Shown: positions 27,475 to 36,382 of the stretch, in pieces | How the letters are laid out: every line of letters starts with the position of its first letter | How positions within the stretch are numbered: position 1 is the first letter of the stretch | Assembly (NCBI RefSeq): GCF_003048775.2 | Contig: NZ_CP049272.1 | Span: 558,001 to 622,000, forward strand | Direction: 5' to 3' | Source of the DNA: Campylobacter concisus | Lineage (GTDB): Bacteria > Campylobacterota > Campylobacteria > Campylobacterales > Campylobacteraceae | Length of the DNA stretch: 64,000 nucleotides | Notes under the pieces: generated by a model | What the model saw: only the letters and a program-made list of their open reading frames with translations | The model's database searches: none | Told to the model about the DNA's origin: nothing | Program-made: the position numbers and the translations under genes

Positions 27475-27953
27475 TATACAGCCTTTGCATTTTTGATTAT
27501 CCACGCACAAATGGCGTCTATATCGTCTAAATTTATATTTTTTATCTCGTAAGGAATTTGTTTTTTATATGTTGCGATCGCATCTGAAAAGCTAAGATAT
27601 TTTTCATCTATTTCATCTTTAAAAACACTTAATCTTGGTAGTGGAAGCGTCTTTAACCCCTCGACTAATAGCATATCAAACTCGCCTAGCATTTTAATGA
27701 CATCGCTAATTTCTTGTGGATTTTGTGAAAAATAAGTTGTTCTAGTCGGACTCATCACCACTACATCTGCTCCGGTTTGAGAAAATTTAAAGCTATCCTT
27801 GCCTTCAACATCAAATTTGGCCTTGTCGCCTGGATCGTGTTTTACTATCGCAACTTTCAAACCATCATCTATAAATTTCTTTGCAACTTTTAAAATAAGA
27901 GTCGTTTTCCCACTATTTGAAGGGCCAGAAAAAGCGATAGCAAGTCTTTTCAT
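27474..27953 (-). CDS. mobB: molybdopterin-guanine dinucleotide biosynthesis protein MobB
   Basis: The 159-residue P-loop protein begins [20 protein letters not shown] with Walker A at 9-17 and has the family segment [19 protein letters not shown] and a [17 protein letters not shown] region. MobB assists MobA in adding GMP to molybdopterin, which supplies bis-PGD cofactor for formate dehydrogenase, Nap and similar enzymes. It is the first gene of a minus-strand operon with fbp. Confidence 0.92.
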   Translation of the reverse strand: MKRLAIAFSGPSNSGKTTLILKVAKKFIDDGLKVAIVKHDPGDKAKFDVEGKDSFKFSQTGADVVVMSPTRTTYFSQNPQEISDVIKMLGEFDMLLVEGLKTLPLPRLSVFKDEIDEKYLSFSDAIATYKKQIPYEIKNINLDDIDAICAWIIKNAKAV

Positions 27954-28073
27954 AAGAACCTTTTTTGTTAAAATTTCTCGCGATTATAACTTATGTTGGC
28001 TTTAAAATTTATGAGTGAAATTTAAAAATTAAAATGCTAAAATGGCAGAAATTTTAGAAATTTAAGAGTTTTT

Positions 28074-28553
28074 ATGAGTAAATTTATATCGTTTTTTGTA
28101 TTTATTTTGATGATATTTGGCTGTGCTGGTGAAAAAGTAATCGTGCATGAGCCGTTAAAAAATGAGCTTTTGGCTTACACAAGCAAGAGCGAGATTATTG
28201 ATGGTGCTGACAGGACGCTCATCATTGCTACCTATTTAAATCCGATCTACAATTCAAATTTAGACCAGAACAAAGAGCACTTTTTGGTGGCTATAAATCC
28301 AAAAGAGCACGCTAGTGAGCTAAAAAATATCAAGGTAAATAACGACTCAAATACCACAAATGCAAGGCTGCTTGATGAAAATGATAAGATGCTAAAATTT
28401 GCTGGATTTTCGATGCCTTGGGCGCTCTATTATGAAGTGACCGCACCAAGCAAGCAAAGCGATGATCTCACTCTTAGTTTCGAAATTTATCAGTCAAAGC
28501 CGGTTTTGTTAAATTTTCGAAAAGTTGCGAAATCTTTATATTGGAACCAGTAA
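28074..28553 (+). CDS. lipoprotein of unknown function
   Basis: The 159-residue product has a lipoprotein signal ending IFGCAGE, with the lipidated Cys at about 17. The mature part has mixed beta strands (RTLIIATYLNPIYNS, HFLVAINPKEH, WALYYEVTAPSK), an immunoglobulin-like pattern; I recognise no family. The last 80 bp overlap, in antisense, the end of slt. An orthologue at the same place is remembered in C. jejuni (Cj0842). Confidence 0.72.
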   Translation: MSKFISFFVFILMIFGCAGEKVIVHEPLKNELLAYTSKSEIIDGADRTLIIATYLNPIYNSNLDQNKEHFLVAINPKEHASELKNIKVNNDSNTTNARLLDENDKMLKFAGFSMPWALYYEVTAPSKQSDDLTLSFEIYQSKPVLLNFRKVAKSLYWNQ

Positions 28554-30111
28554 GTGCCATGTAGATCACGTAGTTGGCAAGCACCTTCTTTCCGTAGTTT
28601 CTAGTTTCTGCCACAGGGACAAATTCTAGTGATAAAAATGGCTCAAATTTCCCCTCTTTAAACATATCATCTCTTGTGATAAGCTTTTTGGTAAAGCCGA
28701 TACCGCCGTTGTACGCGTATGCGGTAAAGAGCGGATGATAGAGAAATTTATCAAGATAGTTTAGGTGATGGTTTGCAAATTTAAATGCAACATCTGTTTT
28801 AAAAAGATCGTCTTGGTCAAAATTTGGGATTTTTAGCTCTTTTTTGCCGATCGCATTTGCGAGAAACGGCATAAACTGCATCATGCCAAGGGCGTATGAA
28901 GTAGAAACCACACTTGGGATAAAGAGACTCTCTTGTCTAGCTAGGGCATAGATCATCGATTTTCTCTCGTTACTGATGCCATCAAGCTCAGGAGAGCTTG
29001 GCATTAAGAAGTATTGTTTCTCCCAACCATGCGCCTTTTGCATGAAGTATGCATAAGCACCAATGCTTTCGTTTGTATAAAATTTCTTCGCAAATTCGCT
29101 TGCTTGCGTGGCATTCATATCCTTTGCAAGGGCTGCAGTTTTGTTCCATAAAAACGGATCGCTCACGTCAAAATTTTCGATATTTTGCTTATTAGGCCTT
29201 GGCACGATGACTTCAAGTGGTTCGCCACCGATCAAATCTCTTGCGTAAAGAGAGTAGATATTTGCGTCCTTGCTGGCACTTAGCTCTTTTAAAAAGCTTT
29301 CGTTTTTACTTATCTGGTACTGCCAAAAGGTCGCATTGTCTCTTTGCCACGCCCTTTCAAATGTGCTCTTGGCTCTTGCAAAAAGGCTAAAAGCGATATC
29401 GTCTTGTCCTAGTAAAATGGCATTTAATCCAAGTGTAAAAGCATCATTTTTCTCAGTGATGGCTGGATCGATGCTTAGCAAATTTCTTCTAAAACCTTCA
29501 TATTTTTTATTAAAAATAATATCGTTTAATAAATTTGTAAAGCCCTTTTGTGAGTAGAGCTTGGTCATAAAATTTGCATCAAAGCTTTCGCTAAAAAGTG
29601 TACTTTTATTTTGCGGGCTAGAGGCGTTAAATAGTTCTAGAAAGCTCTTTGTATCGTTTAGATTTACAAATGCCTGGGCTGGATTTGGCTCATTTAGTGC
29701 GAGTAAAATTTTTGATTTTTCTGGATTTGTCTTTGCAAGATTAGCTGCCAAAATTTCACGAGTGTGATTATCAAGTTTTAAACTAAAAGCAATAGATGTT
29801 AGCAAATTTTGGCAGGTTAGATTTGCTTGGGTGATATTTTTTGCATTTACACCAGGGCATTTGCTAGGAGCCGCTTTTGGAGGTAAAATTTTATCGATTG
29901 ATTTTTGAACAAGGCCTGCTCTTCTAAATACATCACGCGAAAGATCTGCTATCTGCTCTTTTGTATAACTGCCCTCGTTGATAAGGCGGTTGATGTAGTA
30001 GTCTTTTGCTAGGCTTTTTGGTTCTTTTTTTAGCTCTTCGTAGGTGTAAATTTTGCCCAAAAGAGCAACACAGGCAAGAGAGAGAATACTAAAGTGACGC
30101 AGCAAAACCAA
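28474..30111 (-). CDS. slt: soluble lytic murein transglycosylase
   Basis: The 545-residue protein has an N-terminal hydrophobic signal (HFSILSLACVALLGK), a long alpha-superhelical region (about 80-370) and a C-terminal SLT domain. The catalytic Glu is in ALARQESLFIPS near 393, followed by YALGMMQFMP and AYNGGIGF. It releases 1,6-anhydro-muropeptides in the periplasm. It overlaps yggT by 23 bp at its start, and its last 26 codons overlap a convergent lipoprotein gene. Confidence 0.92.
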   Translation of the reverse strand: MVLLRHFSILSLACVALLGKIYTYEELKKEPKSLAKDYYINRLINEGSYTKEQIADLSRDVFRRAGLVQKSIDKILPPKAAPSKCPGVNAKNITQANLTCQNLLTSIAFSLKLDNHTREILAANLAKTNPEKSKILLALNEPNPAQAFVNLNDTKSFLELFNASSPQNKSTLFSESFDANFMTKLYSQKGFTNLLNDIIFNKKYEGFRRNLLSIDPAITEKNDAFTLGLNAILLGQDDIAFSLFARAKSTFERAWQRDNATFWQYQISKNESFLKELSASKDANIYSLYARDLIGGEPLEVIVPRPNKQNIENFDVSDPFLWNKTAALAKDMNATQASEFAKKFYTNESIGAYAYFMQKAHGWEKQYFLMPSSPELDGISNERKSMIYALARQESLFIPSVVSTSYALGMMQFMPFLANAIGKKELKIPNFDQDDLFKTDVAFKFANHHLNYLDKFLYHPLFTAYAYNGGIGFTKKLITRDDMFKEGKFEPFLSLEFVPVAETRNYGKKVLANYVIYMALTGSNIKISQLFENLTKPALTDKFRN

Positions 30112-30382
30112 ATAAAAGCCTTATTAAAAATTGATCTAAAAATTGAAGTGCTAAAAGCACAATAAGCGGAGTAAAGTCGATACCGCTAAAATTTGTTTTT
30201 ATATAGCGTCTAATAAAGCTATAAACCGGCTCAGTTAGCCTATAAAGTAGCTGCACGACTGGCGAGCTAGGATCAGGTCTGACCCAGCTAATGAGCGCTG
30301 CTGCGATAATGATCCAAGTATAGACCGTGATAATAAGGTGCAAAATGTTTGCGATCGCTGAAAATAGGGTGGAAAGTATCAT
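30089..30382 (-). CDS. YggT-family membrane protein
   Basis: The 97-residue protein has two hydrophobic segments around the family signature ALISWVRPDPSSPVVQLLYRLTEPVYSFIRR (given here only as a marker of residues about 28-58) and ends in FLIRLLFGFAA. YggT proteins are small inner-membrane proteins linked to cell division or osmotic stress; the exact role is unknown. It lies 8 bp after gltX and overlaps slt. Confidence 0.88.
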   Translation of the reverse strand: MILSTLFSAIANILHLIITVYTWIIIAAALISWVRPDPSSPVVQLLYRLTEPVYSFIRRYIKTNFSGIDFTPLIVLLALQFLDQFLIRLLFGFAASL

Positions 30383-30390
30383 TTTTGCTC

Positions 30391-31686
30391 CTAGATTAAA
30401 ATTTTGGCCAGATCATCTTTGATGAGTGGATAGAGCTCGCTAAGCTCAGGGCCGTGAAGATCGTTTGTAAGCAGCGCACGTAGTGGCATGAAAAAGTTTT
30501 TACCTTTTAAATTTGTAGCGCTCATAAGCTCTTTTTTAAACTCATCAAATGTTTCGCACGGTTTTAAATTTAGAGCTGCTTTTTTGATGATCTCAAATTC
30601 GTTTTTGTACTCATCTGGAGCTACTTTTGGCGAATATATAGCCTCAACTTTTGCCTTTATCTCAGGCACTAGTGAGCTTTCTTGAGTGTAAAATTTAACT
30701 AGCTCAACCTTGCTATCATCCACGCCAAAGATCTCTTTTATACGCTCTTTTGAAGCAAGCTTAATATGTTCTCTATTTATCTGCTCAAGTTTTTTTACGT
30801 CAAATCTAGCAGGTGAGCGTGAAATTTTGGTTATATCAAACCACTTTACCGCATCTTCGATCGTAAAAATTTCAGTCGGAGTTTTGTTTCCAAGAAGTAT
30901 CAAATAGTTTGCGATTGCTTCAGGTAAAAATCCCTGCTCAAAGAGCCATTTTACGCTTGATTCGTTCTCGCGCTTGCTCATTTTTTTACCTTCAATATTT
31001 AAAAGTATAGGCAAATGCGCGTAGTTCATCTTGCCAGTGTAGCCAAGACCTTCTCGTATGAGATTTTGCTTTGGTGTATTGCTCACGTGATCCTCGCCAC
31101 GTATGACAAAGGTTACGCCCTCAAGCATATCATCGACTGCACAAGCGAAGTTGTAAGTTGGAGTCTTGTCTGCTCTCATGATAACAAAGCTATCAACAGC
31201 GTCTGGCTCGAAGCTCAGCTCGCCCTTGATCGCATCTGTAAAGCTCATAGTGCGTGTTGGCTTTTTCATACGAATGACAAATGGCTTCTCACAGTTTAAA
31301 ACTTCAGCATCGCTTAGTCTCTCGCAGGTACCGTCATATCTATATGCCACGCCTTGCTCTTTTGCTTTTTGTTTTTTTGCCTCAAGCTCTTCTTCGGTGC
31401 AAAAGCAAGCAAAGGCCTTTTTATCGATGAGAAGCTTTGATGCAAGCTGTCTGTGGAATTTTAAATTTTCACTTTGGATGTAAATTTGCTCTGGTTTTAT
31501 GCCAAATTTGCTCAAAATTTCTAAGATATCTTTCTCTTTTCCCTCGATATTTCGCTCTTTGTCGGTATCTTCTATGCGTAAAATAAAGCCACTTTTATCT
31601 TGCAAAGAACAAATATAGTTAAAAATAGCAGCACGTAAATTTCCTATGTGCATATCTCCTGTTGGAGAGGGTGCAAAACGATACAT
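30391..31686 (-). CDS. gltX: glutamyl-tRNA synthetase, GluRS2-like
   Basis: The 431-residue class I synthetase has a HIGH-type motif HIGN at 13-16 and KKMSKREN for KMSKS near 240. Campylobacterota carry two GluRS enzymes. The opening [16 protein letters not shown] and the shorter length resemble, as I remember it, the tRNA-Gln-directed GluRS2 of Helicobacter rather than the canonical one. If so, it makes Glu-tRNA-Gln for conversion by GatCAB. Synthetase identity is sure; the tRNA preference is inference. Confidence 0.9.
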   Translation of the reverse strand: MYRFAPSPTGDMHIGNLRAAIFNYICSLQDKSGFILRIEDTDKERNIEGKEKDILEILSKFGIKPEQIYIQSENLKFHRQLASKLLIDKKAFACFCTEEELEAKKQKAKEQGVAYRYDGTCERLSDAEVLNCEKPFVIRMKKPTRTMSFTDAIKGELSFEPDAVDSFVIMRADKTPTYNFACAVDDMLEGVTFVIRGEDHVSNTPKQNLIREGLGYTGKMNYAHLPILLNIEGKKMSKRENESSVKWLFEQGFLPEAIANYLILLGNKTPTEIFTIEDAVKWFDITKISRSPARFDVKKLEQINREHIKLASKERIKEIFGVDDSKVELVKFYTQESSLVPEIKAKVEAIYSPKVAPDEYKNEFEIIKKAALNLKPCETFDEFKKELMSATNLKGKNFFMPLRALLTNDLHGPELSELYPLIKDDLAKILI

Positions 31687-31832
31687 AAGCTCATTCCTTA
31701 CGTTAAATTTGAAGTTTGGATTATAACACTCGCTTGATAAATTTAAAGTTATGTAATTTTAAATTTTTAGGCTAAGCAAAGCATATTTTTTATAAAATCC
31801 GCACGAAAATTTAACTATTTATAGGAGAAAGA

Positions 31833-32240
31833 ATGAGTTTTATCAGCGAATTTAAAGAATTTGCGATGCGCGGAAATGTCATAGATATGGCAGTTGGTGT
31901 TGTTATCGGTGGGGCATTTGGAAAGATCGTTTCATCGCTAGTTGGTGATATTATTATGCCAGTTGTTGGCGTTATAACAGGCGGTGTAAATTTCACTGAT
32001 CTTAAACTAACATTAAAAGAAGCAGCTGAAGGTGCGCCAGCAGTTACTATAAACTATGGCTCATTTATACAAACAATGGTTGATTTTTTAATCATTGCAT
32101 TTTGTATTTTTTGCGTTATCAAAGCTTTAAATACACTTAAAAATAAACTACCAAAAGAAGAAGAGGCAGCTCCTGCAGAGCCTGAAACTCCAGCTGATAT
32201 AGCACTTCTAACTGAGATCAGAGATCTTCTTAAAAAATAA
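31833..32240 (+). CDS. mscL: large-conductance mechanosensitive channel MscL
   Basis: The 135-residue protein has the MscL start [20 protein letters not shown], with the pore-lining glycines in [21 protein letters not shown], a periplasmic loop, a second membrane segment ([19 protein letters not shown]) and a C-terminal helical bundle. It is a pentameric inner-membrane valve that opens under hypo-osmotic stress. It has its own promoter region and a strong hairpin after its stop. Confidence 0.95.
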   Translation: MSFISEFKEFAMRGNVIDMAVGVVIGGAFGKIVSSLVGDIIMPVVGVITGGVNFTDLKLTLKEAAEGAPAVTINYGSFIQTMVDFLIIAFCIFCVIKALNTLKNKLPKEEEAAPAEPETPADIALLTEIRDLLKK

Positions 32241-32249
32241 ATTCTTAAA

Positions 32250-32273
32250 TCAAAGGGAGAAAGATCCCTTTGA
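32250..32273 (+). terminator. hairpin after mscL
   Basis: TCAAAGGGA and TCCCTTTGA make a perfect 9-bp stem with a 6-nt loop, 10 bp past the mscL stop. There is no long T-run after it. It is the likely end of the mscL transcript before the regulator gene. Confidence 0.6.
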
Positions 32274-32339
32274 AATCCGTTAAATTTTGTCCTATTTTTT
32301 ATGCTAAAATGCTTTTTCATCTTAAAAGCGAGTGAAAGT

Positions 32340-32978
32340 ATGATAGAACAAATCCCATTTTTTCAAGGTCTTAGCGCCGAGGACCTAGCCAAACTTGAAG
32401 CAATAAGCGTTGTTAAAAAATACAAAAAAGGCGAGTTTTTATTTATAGAGGGCGAGGAGCCAAAGTGGCTTACATTTTTGATAACTGGCTCGGTTAAACT
32501 TTATAAAACTACGGCAAGTGGCAAGGAAATTTTTATCCATCAGCTTGCACCTATGAATTTTGTAGCTGAAGTTGTAAATTTTGAAAATATACCTTATCCA
32601 GCAAGCGCCATTTTTACTATCTCTGGTGAAGTTTTAAAGATAAATTATGAAAAATTTGAAACACAATTTTTGACAAAGCCAGAAATTTGCATGAAATTTC
32701 TAAAATCAATGGCTCAAAAGATAAGAATAACAACGAATTTACTTCATCAAGAGCTCATCTTAAGCTCCGAAGAGAAGGTGGCTAGGTTTATTTTAAATCA
32801 CGAAGATCTATTTAATGAACTAAAGCATACAAAAATTTCATCGATACTCAATATGACGCCAGAAACTTTTTCGAGAATTTTAAATAAATTTAAAACAAAT
32901 GGTTTGGTTAAACTTGACGAAAAGAACCAAATTTTGGAAAAAGATATAGGTGGGCTACAAGAAATTTATTCTTATTGA
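32340..32978 (+). CDS. Crp/Fnr-family transcriptional regulator
   Basis: I use the ATG at 32340; an in-frame ATG at 32301 adds 13 residues. The 212-residue protein has a cyclic-nucleotide-binding-like beta-roll (about 5-115), a dimer helix, and a C-terminal winged helix with ISSILNMTPETFSRILNKFK (about 167-186). No N-terminal cysteine cluster for an FNR-type iron-sulfur centre is present, so it is closer to the Nss/Dnr/Crp branch. It lies 120 bp upstream of the hao genes on the same strand and is the obvious candidate for their regulator. Which signal it senses (NO, nitrite or other) is unknown. Confidence 0.88.
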   Translation: MIEQIPFFQGLSAEDLAKLEAISVVKKYKKGEFLFIEGEEPKWLTFLITGSVKLYKTTASGKEIFIHQLAPMNFVAEVVNFENIPYPASAIFTISGEVLKINYEKFETQFLTKPEICMKFLKSMAQKIRITTNLLHQELILSSEEKVARFILNHEDLFNELKHTKISSILNMTPETFSRILNKFKTNGLVKLDEKNQILEKDIGGLQEIYSY

Positions 32979-33056
32979 AAGTTAATATCAAATAAATATT
33001 TTTATTTACTTAAAGAAAAAATTTATATTTTTTTAGATAACATTCACCTAAAATTT

Positions 33057-33072
33057 TCGTAAAAATTTACGA
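33057..33072. promoter_or_regulatory. candidate operator upstream of the hao operon
   Basis: TCGTAAA-AA-TTTACGA is a perfect inverted repeat of 7-bp arms in the 120-bp gap between the Crp/Fnr-type gene and haoC. Its size and symmetry suit a dimeric Crp/Fnr-family protein, although it is not the classic TTGAT-N4-ATCAA box. Only its position and symmetry support this. Confidence 0.4.
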
Positions 33073-33098
33073 TATATTGATAAATTCAGGAGGAGATT

Positions 33099-33671
33099 TT
33101 GGCTGAAGTTAAGAAGAAATTTTTTGTTTGGTCATCTGTGATAATAGGCATCGTAATCGGCCTTATCGCTTCTATGGGCGTAGCTGATGCACTTCATGCG
33201 ACTGGTAGTGGCTACATCTGTACCATTTGTCACACGATGGATCCTATGAATGCTGCATATCATGAAGATGTACACGGCGGCAATAACAAGCTTGGCATAA
33301 AAGCTGAATGTTCAGCCTGTCACCTAAATCATACAAGTGCCTATACCTATGTACTTACAAAACTTAAAGTATCGATAAATGATGGCTATAAGACATTTTT
33401 TACAGATACTGACAAGATCGACTGGCGTAAAAAACGCGAGCATGCATCTCACTTTGTCTATGATAGTGGGTGTTTAACTTGTCACTCAAATTTAAAAAAT
33501 GTTATTCAAGCTGGTAAATCATTCTTGCCACATAGAGATTATTTCGTTCTTGGAAATCCTAATAAGAAATCATGTGTTGACTGCCACGAGCATGTTGGTC
33601 ACAAGAATTTAGGACTACAAATCGATAAATTTGAAGCAATTAAAAAACAAGAAAACAATAAAACCAAGTAA
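33099..33671 (+). CDS. haoC: NapC/NrfH-type tetraheme cytochrome c (HaoC), quinol dehydrogenase
   Basis: The start is TTG at 33099, set by a strong AGGAGGAG at 33088-33095. The 190-residue protein has one membrane anchor (about 10-28) and four CxxCH heme sites at about 41, 71, 125 and 159. The first, CTICHTM, has the downstream Met typical of NrfH. Such proteins take electrons from menaquinol and pass them to a periplasmic multiheme partner. That partner is encoded 9 bp downstream and is an octaheme HAO-type protein, not NrfA, so I call this the HaoC branch rather than NrfH. Confidence 0.88.
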   Translation: MAEVKKKFFVWSSVIIGIVIGLIASMGVADALHATGSGYICTICHTMDPMNAAYHEDVHGGNNKLGIKAECSACHLNHTSAYTYVLTKLKVSINDGYKTFFTDTDKIDWRKKREHASHFVYDSGCLTCHSNLKNVIQAGKSFLPHRDYFVLGNPNKKSCVDCHEHVGHKNLGLQIDKFEAIKKQENNKTK

Positions 33672-33680
33672 GGAGGAGAG

Positions 33681-35048
33681 ATGTTTAAAAAGTCGCTAAT
33701 GTTATTAGCCTGTCTAATGTCTTTTGGCTTTGCCGCAAACATGGATGCAAATAAATCTGACGCTTTAAACCTTAATGTTGTAAAAAACATTAAAGTTGCT
33801 CACAAAATGTCAGACTTATCAAAAAGCTGTGTTGAGTGCCACGCTAAAGAGACACCCGGCATAGTTGCCGATTGGAAAAATAGTCGCCACGCTCACGTTG
33901 GCGTAAGTTGTATGGATTGCCACTCTGTAAATGCAGATAATCCTATGGCTTCAGTTAAGGTGCATCCAAAAGATTCTAACAACCATGTTTCAATGCTAGT
34001 TAGCCCAAAAACTTGTGCTAAGTGTCACGAAAATGAGGTTGAAGAATCTGTTAAGAGTGGTCACGCAAGAGGTGCTATGCAAATGTATGCTAACCCTGCG
34101 ATGGTAAAACTAATGTATCACTATGAAGGTATGGATCATCCAGAATACAAAATGGCTCCAGACGCTACTGGTTGTACACAGTGCCACGGAACCGTCATCA
34201 AACTAGACGCTGATCACAAACCTACAAAAGAGACTTGGCCAAACTACGGTATAGGTAATGTTTATCCTGATGGTGGCGTAGGTAACTGTAAATCATGTCA
34301 CAGCGCGCACACATTTAGCGTAGCTGAAGCTAGAAAACCAGCTGCTTGTGCATCTTGCCACCTTGGACCTGATCACCCAGATATTGAGATCTTTAACAAC
34401 TCAATGCACGGACATATCTATAATAGCGAAGCTCATAAATGGAACTTTGATTCTGCTCCTGATACATGGGATGTACCAGACTTTAGAGCTCCAACTTGTG
34501 CAGCTTGCCACATGAGTGGTGTTGGTGAAACAACAACAACTCACAATGTTTCAAGAAGACTAAAATGGAACCTATGGGGCGTCAGCAGTAAGCTAAGAAC
34601 AGCTGGTGATGAACAAGCTGCTGTTGTTTACGAAAAAACTGGCAAACTAACCATAGGAACGCCACTTGCAGGTCATCCAAATGGACCAGAAGCAGCAAGA
34701 GCTGAGATGAAGCTAGTTTGTAAAGTTTGCCATACATCAACTCATACAGATAACTTCTTCATTATGGGTGATAAGCAAGTAGAGCTTTATAACGTTTACA
34801 GTGCTGAAGCAACTAAGATGCTTGAAGAGTTGAAGGCCAAAAACCTACTACTAGAAGATGCTTGGTCAGATGAGTTCCAAGATGTCTACTATCATATGTG
34901 GCACCACGAAGGTCGTCGTATGAGACAAGGCGCTCTAATGGGTGGTCCTGACTACTCACACTGGCATGGTGTATTCGAAGTTAAGAACGACATTAGAAAA
35001 CTTCGCAAAATCTATAAAGAAAGAATTGAGTCTGGCAAAGTCCAGTAA
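33681..35048 (+). CDS. haoA: octaheme cytochrome c, epsilon-type hydroxylamine oxidoreductase (HaoA)
   Basis: The 455-residue protein has a signal peptide (cleavage near 19) and eight CxxCH motifs at about 50, 77, 112, 165, 203, 223, 273 and 347. NrfA has five hemes with a CxxCK, so NrfA is excluded. The C-terminal MWHHEGRRMRQGALMGGPDY and SHWHG pattern matches the HAO family. In nitrifier HAO a tyrosine in this part cross-links to heme P460; the GAYM-like position seems to be Leu419 here. That fits the reductive epsilon-type HAO described for Campylobacterota, thought to reduce nitrite and/or hydroxylamine. It works in the periplasm with HaoC. Confidence 0.87.
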   Translation: MFKKSLMLLACLMSFGFAANMDANKSDALNLNVVKNIKVAHKMSDLSKSCVECHAKETPGIVADWKNSRHAHVGVSCMDCHSVNADNPMASVKVHPKDSNNHVSMLVSPKTCAKCHENEVEESVKSGHARGAMQMYANPAMVKLMYHYEGMDHPEYKMAPDATGCTQCHGTVIKLDADHKPTKETWPNYGIGNVYPDGGVGNCKSCHSAHTFSVAEARKPAACASCHLGPDHPDIEIFNNSMHGHIYNSEAHKWNFDSAPDTWDVPDFRAPTCAACHMSGVGETTTTHNVSRRLKWNLWGVSSKLRTAGDEQAAVVYEKTGKLTIGTPLAGHPNGPEAARAEMKLVCKVCHTSTHTDNFFIMGDKQVELYNVYSAEATKMLEELKAKNLLLEDAWSDEFQDVYYHMWHHEGRRMRQGALMGGPDYSHWHGVFEVKNDIRKLRKIYKERIESGKVQ

Positions 35049-35056
35049 TTCTTTTT

Positions 35057-35087
35057 AAGGTGGGAGTTTTCCCACCTTTTTATTTTT
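35057..35087 (+). terminator. terminator after haoA
   Basis: AAGGTGGGA and TCCCACCTT form a 9-bp stem with a 4-nt loop, followed by TTTATTTTT. This is a classic intrinsic terminator 9 bp past the haoA stop. Confidence 0.88.
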
Positions 35088-35268
35088 AAATTCCAAAATT
35101 TTATCTTTTAGTTATTATCCTAAAGCAAATATCTTTTAACAATTATTTTTGTAAATTTAAATTATAAAATCATACGGCTTAGCACTACAAATCGTTCTAA
35201 ATAATTAATAAAATTTATAATGTAAATTTAAAAATATAAAATATAATCTTTGTTTTCAAGGAGATTTT

Positions 35269-36381
35269 TTGGGACTTTTTCGGATTATTATTGGGGCATT
35301 TATCTTTAGTGCTCTTACAAATTTATACTCATACAAACGTTTTATCAAAAAGGTATCTTTTTTTACTCCACACCTTAAAAAAATTCGTATATTCTTCTAC
35401 ATTATTAGTGCGCTTGAGTTTATATTTGTTCTTCAATTAAGATTTTCTTTTTTAAATATAGAGCTATATCTGATAGCAGGAACTCTCATTGGTTTTTCAC
35501 TATTTTTATTTGGTGTTAGTTTGTTTTATGATATTGTTAGATCCATTTGTTCAAAAGCTCATTTTAATCCCACAAGACGAAAATTTATTAAATTTTGCTT
35601 TGATGTGACATTTGTTGTTTTTATAGTTGCTTGCTTTTTAAAAGGAATTTTTAATGCACTTACTCCGCCAAAAATTAGACAAATTAGTATAAAAATAAAA
35701 AATTTACAAAATGATCTAAAAATAGCCATGATAACAGATGTGCATATTGGTGAGTTTTTGCAAAAGGACTTTGTTGCTGAGCTTGTAAAAGAGATAAATT
35801 TAGCTAGACCAGACCTAGTGGTGATAGTTGGCGACTTGGTTGATATGAGAGCTGAGCTTATAGGTGATTTTTTGGATCCATTAAAAAATCTTAAAAGTAC
35901 CTATGGCACCTTTTATGTCCCTGGCAATCACGAATACTACCACGGAGTTGATGGGATATTAGAAAAAATTCGCGCTCTAGGCATTAGGGTGCTTGGCAAT
36001 AAAAATGAAAAAATAGCTAGTATAAATTTGGCAGGGGTCTATGATCTAGCTGGCATAAGGTTTAAAAATTTAGAGCCAAATTTAGACGAAGCGTTAGCAG
36101 GACGCGACCTAAATTTGCCTACCATCCTACTCTCTCATCAGCCAAAATTTATAAAAACTATGCAAAAAGATGTCGATCTAGTGCTTTGCGGCCACACGCA
36201 TGCTGGACAAATTTTTCCTTTTAGTATCCTAGTTTTGCTGGATCAAGGTTTTTTACATGGGCTTTATAAGATTAATGATAAAATGCAAGCTTATGTTAGC
36301 AGTGGTGCTGGATTTTGGGGGCCTCCTGTTAGAATTTTTGCTCCAAGTGAGATTGCAATATTAAATTTAAGTAAGGAATAA
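35269..36381 (+). CDS. membrane-anchored metallophosphoesterase
   Basis: The start is TTG at 35269 behind AAGGAG. The 370-residue protein has about four N-terminal membrane segments (residues 1-130) and then a calcineurin-like phosphoesterase domain with all metal motifs: TDVHIGEF, VGDLVDM, PGNHEYYHG, and CGHTHAGQIFP. This is the YkuE/LpxH-like membrane form; the substrate is not clear and could be a phospholipid or UDP-sugar precursor. Psd follows after one base, which hints at lipid metabolism. Confidence 0.88.
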   Translation: MGLFRIIIGAFIFSALTNLYSYKRFIKKVSFFTPHLKKIRIFFYIISALEFIFVLQLRFSFLNIELYLIAGTLIGFSLFLFGVSLFYDIVRSICSKAHFNPTRRKFIKFCFDVTFVVFIVACFLKGIFNALTPPKIRQISIKIKNLQNDLKIAMITDVHIGEFLQKDFVAELVKEINLARPDLVVIVGDLVDMRAELIGDFLDPLKNLKSTYGTFYVPGNHEYYHGVDGILEKIRALGIRVLGNKNEKIASINLAGVYDLAGIRFKNLEPNLDEALAGRDLNLPTILLSHQPKFIKTMQKDVDLVLCGHTHAGQIFPFSILVLLDQGFLHGLYKINDKMQAYVSSGAGFWGPPVRIFAPSEIAILNLSKE

Positions 36382-36382
36382 A

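Noticed and set aside
33681-35048. Annotation as pentaheme nitrite reductase NrfA
   Set aside because: Eight CxxCH motifs, the HAO-like C-terminus and the lack of a CxxCK rule out the five-heme NrfA family.
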